Source: Thioclava atlantica (GTDB taxonomy: Bacteria; Pseudomonadota; Alphaproteobacteria; Rhodobacterales; Rhodobacteraceae). Taken from it: DNA of 64,000 nt. Positions within the stretch are counted from its first letter, which is position 1, and every line of letters starts with the position of its first letter. This document shows, one piece after another, positions 61,159 to 64,000 of the stretch. The position numbers and the translations under genes are program-made. The stretch lies in the NCBI RefSeq assembly GCF_000737065.1, contig NZ_AQRC01000003.1:248001-312000 (forward strand). Direction: 5' to 3'. Under the pieces are notes generated by a model that made no database searches, was not told the origin of the DNA, and saw only the letters and a list, made by a program, of their open reading frames with translations.

Positions 61159-61226
61159 TGGCACTTCCCATTCCTTCCGAGACGCCATGCACCGCCCCAA
61201 GAGTGCGCACGAGCACGCACCTGCCA

Positions 61227-61243
61227 TATCTGATTTTTAGATA
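61227..61243. promoter_or_regulatory. Inverted repeat between XRE gene and membrane protein gene
   Basis: TATCT and AGATA flank GATTTTT. The repeat lies in a short AT-rich spacer between divergent genes; a TATAGT at 61257-61262 could be a -10 box for the XRE gene. Likely binding site of the XRE protein. Confidence 0.45.
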
Positions 61244-61294
61244 ACCACATTTTGGATATAGTCAACGCGCCCAGTGCAACTGCATGGGGCCTTC

Positions 61295-61537
61295 ATGCCG
61301 AAAACTCTCGGAGATCAAAGGCATGATGCTCTTATCCGCTATCTCATCGAGAAGCGGAGCGAGGCAGGCTTGAAGCAGGTGGAACTTGCGGAGCGGATGA
61401 AGGTCTATCAGTCCTTCATCGCGCGGCTTGAAAGCGGTCAGCGCCGCGTCGATGTCGTGGAACTGGTCAAGCTGGGTGAAGTGCTGGGTTTCGATCCAAC
61501 CGAGATCGTGGACAGGTTGACCAAGATGTCGGACTGA
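61295..61537 (+). CDS. XRE-family helix-turn-helix regulator
   Basis: An 80-residue single-domain Cro/C1-type protein (GLKQVELAERMKVYQSFIARLESGQRRVDVVELVKLGEVLG). ATG 61295 was chosen; a GTG at 61274 would add seven residues. Small XRE proteins often control restriction-modification genes. It lies between the island membrane protein (divergent) and the restriction gene (convergent), and could regulate either. Confidence 0.88.
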   Translation: MPKTLGDQRHDALIRYLIEKRSEAGLKQVELAERMKVYQSFIARLESGQRRVDVVELVKLGEVLGFDPTEIVDRLTKMSD

Positions 61538-61647
61538 GCGCCAAACTGAACCCGCTTATTTGCCCCGGTAGTGGGGACGGGCCGTTCTTTAGACCACCAA
61601 TCCCACACATTTAGACAGGTCTGTACATTTAGCCAGATGGAACCGGG

Positions 61648-64000
61648 CTATGCGCCCAGCGCCTCAATCTCGAACGCCGCTTTGAAGTCGATATTAGCTT
61701 GTCCCGTCTCGTTGAAGAATGGCAAGCCAAGGATGGTATAGTCCCGCCCTCGGAAAACCGTCTCAAGTCTTGCTTGGACCTTCACTTGCGCGAGGAAGTC
61801 TTGCTTCCAGTCATCCTTCGGTCGCAACTGGTCGCCCTTGGGTTCGATAAATAGCTGCAAAATCGTGCTTTCCTCTTGCCCCTTCTTCCTCAGAAACAGA
61901 ACGAAGTCTGGCTCAAAGGCGCGCCCGGTGTCAAAGTCGTACAGCTTCACCGCCTTCTCGTTCCTCAGCAGGTAGAAGTCGTCATAGATATCGCGCAACC
62001 GGGCTTCCTGATCGTGCATATACTTGATGAAGTGCTTTTCCTGATCGGTGCCGTAGCTGTCTTCATAGGCGTGCCAGTCCTTGCCGCTCAAGTCGATCTG
62101 GTCCAGTCCGGGGACGTTACTTTCGGCCCAGCTTAGCCCGGTCTCGCCTTCGATCCGCAGTTTCAGTACCTTGTCGGTGAAACGGTCCTTAATGGGGTAC
62201 GGCTTAAAGTCTTTGGTACCGATGTATTCGACGCTTTCGCGCTTCACACCGCTTTCGATCTCGTGCAGCACGTATTGCGTGATATCTAGCTTTTGTCGTG
62301 CGGCAAGGTGGGCCAGGTCATCCGGCAAGCCGCGCACGCTTACCGTCACGCCGCCCAGATAGGCGTCAGAGGTCACAAACTGCGATGCGCTGGCAAGTTG
62401 TGGGAAGTATGTTCTCAGACTGGTGAAATGAAAGAAGTCGTTCGCGTCCATTGCAAAGCTCAGTATGGCCCTGCCGAAGTCCGCCAACTTGAAGTCGCGC
62501 GACACAGGCTCCTTGCTCGACGGCTTCAACGTCAACTGGCCACCGCCGAAAGCTGAGGCTTCCGTTACCCGACCCGTCATCAAGCTGGGATAAGTGAAGC
62601 GGCCTTCGATCTTGTAGGCGTCCAGCCCGGCCACTCCATCGCGCGGGTTCTTCTTCCGGTCGTTCATCCAGACGTATTCCCCAGCATACAGGGAAGTCTG
62701 CTTGAAGCCGTCCTTCAACCGCAACCGCACCGTGCGGGCGGTTTCGTCCAGCATGCCGGTTTCGCGCAGAGCGTTGCGGATGTCTTGGATGTACTTGGGG
62801 TTGTGGGAACAGTGATAGTGCAATTCCTCCAAGATGCGCAGGGGGTTGTCCATCGCGTTGTCGTACTTGCGCTTCTCTCGCGCCGCCTCGGGCTGATCCG
62901 GTGCCATGAAGGGGAAGTATCGCGCCCCGCGCCCGATCAACTGCGCCTCGGCCATTGTGGTCTTGCCCACCTTGTTCGCCTTGCCGTCGCGGGTATCGTA
63001 TAGACGCACGATGTCGAACAGGTTCAGAACGTCCCAGCCCTCGTTCAGCTTATCGACGGCGAAGATAACCCGTATCTCGTTGTCGCGTTCTTCCAGCGCG
63101 TTCAACTGTATCTGTCTTCTTTCGAGATCGGTCGGATTGTTGACGTTCACCACCTTTTCGCGGCCAAAGTCGCCCTGCAGCTCGCGGGCGAAATCCGGGC
63201 CACTGAGGCCCCTTTCATCCATGATATAGGCAAAGGCCCGTGAAAGCGTCTCATCGCCGCCAGAGGCCGCCCTGAGCGCGTCCAGTGCATCACCGGACAA
63301 TCCCGCCACCATCGCGCCGAAGGCCGCTTCGTTGTCGGCGCTTTCCTTGATTGTCTTGGACTTCATCAAGATCACCGGCTTGCAATGCAGCCCGTGCGCC
63401 TCGGCCACCTTGCGGCGGTATTGGCTCAGCACCATCGCCTGCATCATCCGGGCCTCGGGCGGCAGATCGGCCTGCCGCAACTCGATGTCCTTGGAATAGC
63501 CATCCTCTCGAAACTGCCGCAGCGAATAGTCGTACAGTATCTTGTCGTGGTACTTAGCCCGGATCGCCTCGTGAGATAGGTCCACGGTCGCCGTAAACTC
63601 CAACAGCATGTTCTCGGGATGCTGGCGGAATATCTCCGCCACCGTGCCTTCCCAACTGGCCTTCTCCTCGGCCTCAACTACCGACAGCGTCTTCTTGGTC
63701 TCGGCGTTCAGGTGGTGCGCTTCGTCCGAAATCATCACCACCTTGTAGTCGCGGAAGTCTTCGATTGTTACGGAGTTTTCTTTCGGCTCCGTCATCCGCT
63801 TGTGCAGCCCTTGCATGGAGGTGAAGTGGATGTTGATTGCCTCTTTGTTAACCGCATCGAAAGTATCCACGGCGCGGATGTCCACCGACTTGTCGTCTAT
63901 CCGCACCATAGGGGCGAACAGGTGCTTAGCCGATGCAGGGTTCAGGAAGTTCTCCTTGGTCTTCTCGATGATCTGGCCAGAGTTCACGAAGAACAGGAAG
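61648..64000 (-). CDS. Type III restriction helicase-nuclease (Res), N-terminus outside window
   Basis: At least 784 residues; the frame is open through the right edge, so the Walker A motif and N-terminus are missing. Visible helicase motifs are SDEAHH (motif II), FTATVDLS (motif III) and QLIGRGARYFPF (motif VI). The C-terminal PD-(D/E)XK nuclease site is seen in FEPDFVLF followed by FIEPKGDQ. Type III enzymes cut DNA after ATP-driven translocation together with a Mod methylase. Mod should lie to the right, upstream on this strand. Alternatively it may be a stand-alone DEAD-nuclease defence protein. No premature stop in the visible part, so the gene looks intact. Confidence 0.88.
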   Translation of the reverse strand, partial: FLFFVNSGQIIEKTKENFLNPASAKHLFAPMVRIDDKSVDIRAVDTFDAVNKEAINIHFTSMQGLHKRMTEPKENSVTIEDFRDYKVVMISDEAHHLNAETKKTLSVVEAEEKASWEGTVAEIFRQHPENMLLEFTATVDLSHEAIRAKYHDKILYDYSLRQFREDGYSKDIELRQADLPPEARMMQAMVLSQYRRKVAEAHGLHCKPVILMKSKTIKESADNEAAFGAMVAGLSGDALDALRAASGGDETLSRAFAYIMDERGLSGPDFARELQGDFGREKVVNVNNPTDLERRQIQLNALEERDNEIRVIFAVDKLNEGWDVLNLFDIVRLYDTRDGKANKVGKTTMAEAQLIGRGARYFPFMAPDQPEAAREKRKYDNAMDNPLRILEELHYHCSHNPKYIQDIRNALRETGMLDETARTVRLRLKDGFKQTSLYAGEYVWMNDRKKNPRDGVAGLDAYKIEGRFTYPSLMTGRVTEASAFGGGQLTLKPSSKEPVSRDFKLADFGRAILSFAMDANDFFHFTSLRTYFPQLASASQFVTSDAYLGGVTVSVRGLPDDLAHLAARQKLDITQYVLHEIESGVKRESVEYIGTKDFKPYPIKDRFTDKVLKLRIEGETGLSWAESNVPGLDQIDLSGKDWHAYEDSYGTDQEKHFIKYMHDQEARLRDIYDDFYLLRNEKAVKLYDFDTGRAFEPDFVLFLRKKGQEESTILQLFIEPKGDQLRPKDDWKQDFLAQVKVQARLETVFRGRDYTILGLPFFNETGQANIDFKAAFEIEALGA

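Larger units (their letters stand above)
58727..64000. mobile_element. Left end of a tRNA-Cys genomic island with defence genes
   Basis: The element begins at or within the 3' end of tRNA-Cys and includes an outward-reading integrase, a membrane protein, an XRE regulator and a type III restriction gene that continues past the window. Base use is less G/C-biased than in the core genes. The right attachment site is not visible, so size and full gene content are unknown. Left boundary approximate. Confidence 0.7.

Overview
This window looks like a chromosomal segment of an alphaproteobacterium of the order Rhodobacterales. It is GC-rich, with strong G/C preference at third codon positions. The F0 part of ATP synthase forms its own cluster (I-a-c-b'-b), including the duplicated b/b' stator genes. 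Several proteins are of types I associate with this order: a TrcR/DUF1013 cell-cycle regulator, a DUF6280 protein, COQ9, a plant-type glutamate-cysteine ligase, a GT14 glycosyltransferase and a eukaryotic-type ornithine decarboxylase. The genus cannot be fixed from the sequence alone.

Region by region. 0-9 kb: end of a copper-chaperone-like gene, a small exported protein, divergent tyrosine phosphatase and sirtuin, the rsmE/membrane protein/gshA run, ubiA, a large OmpA/BON envelope protein with a coiled-coil membrane partner, and fdhD. 9-16.5 kb: a chain of closely packed or overlapping genes (S49 peptidase, a tiny cysteine-rich protein, Ca2+/Na+ antiporter, pteridine-reductase-like SDR), then uvrC, a lysine-2,3-aminomutase-like radical SAM enzyme, and pgsA-moaD-moaE. 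16.5-24 kb: a divergent sulfotransferase/GT14 glycosyltransferase pair, a HIT protein, adenosine kinase-nth, an AraC-methyltransferase DNA repair fusion, an OmpA lipoprotein and a FadR-type regulator. 24-32 kb: the F0 ATP synthase operon, an ArsR regulator with a perfect palindrome upstream, an aldose-dehydrogenase-like SDR, trcR, RNase T2, a COQ9-quinone reductase pair and rpsU. 32-44 kb: trkH, Lrp-ald, mscL, suhB, metR-metF, a compositionally unusual metalloprotease-like gene, a thioesterase overlapping a DUF2235 gene, and ornithine decarboxylase with its divergent Lrp regulator. 44-58.5 kb: valS, an MFS transporter, two PLP aminotransferases, an MsbA-like exporter, ygfZ, DUF6280, and the pcm-tolC-popZ-like run.

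At 58.67 kb a tRNA-Cys gene marks a boundary. A tyrosine integrase starts 67 bp downstream, followed by a membrane protein of unknown function, a divergent XRE regulator and the C-terminal part of a type III restriction helicase-nuclease that runs off the right edge. This is the left end of a tRNA-integrated genomic island carrying at least one defence component; its body lies outside the window.

Themes: the quinone and respiratory genes (ubiA, COQ9, quinone reductase, F0 ATP synthase) and the molybdenum-enzyme genes (fdhD, moaD, moaE) fit a metabolically flexible respirer. Several divergent regulator-target pairs (metR-metF, Lrp-ald, Lrp-odc) have short intergenic regions, and two of them hold clear inverted repeats. 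I did not find an obviously new multi-gene system. The most promising unknowns are the island's membrane protein/XRE/restriction group, the PopZ-like protein, the sulfotransferase-GT14 pair, and DUF6280 with its long AT-rich upstream region.
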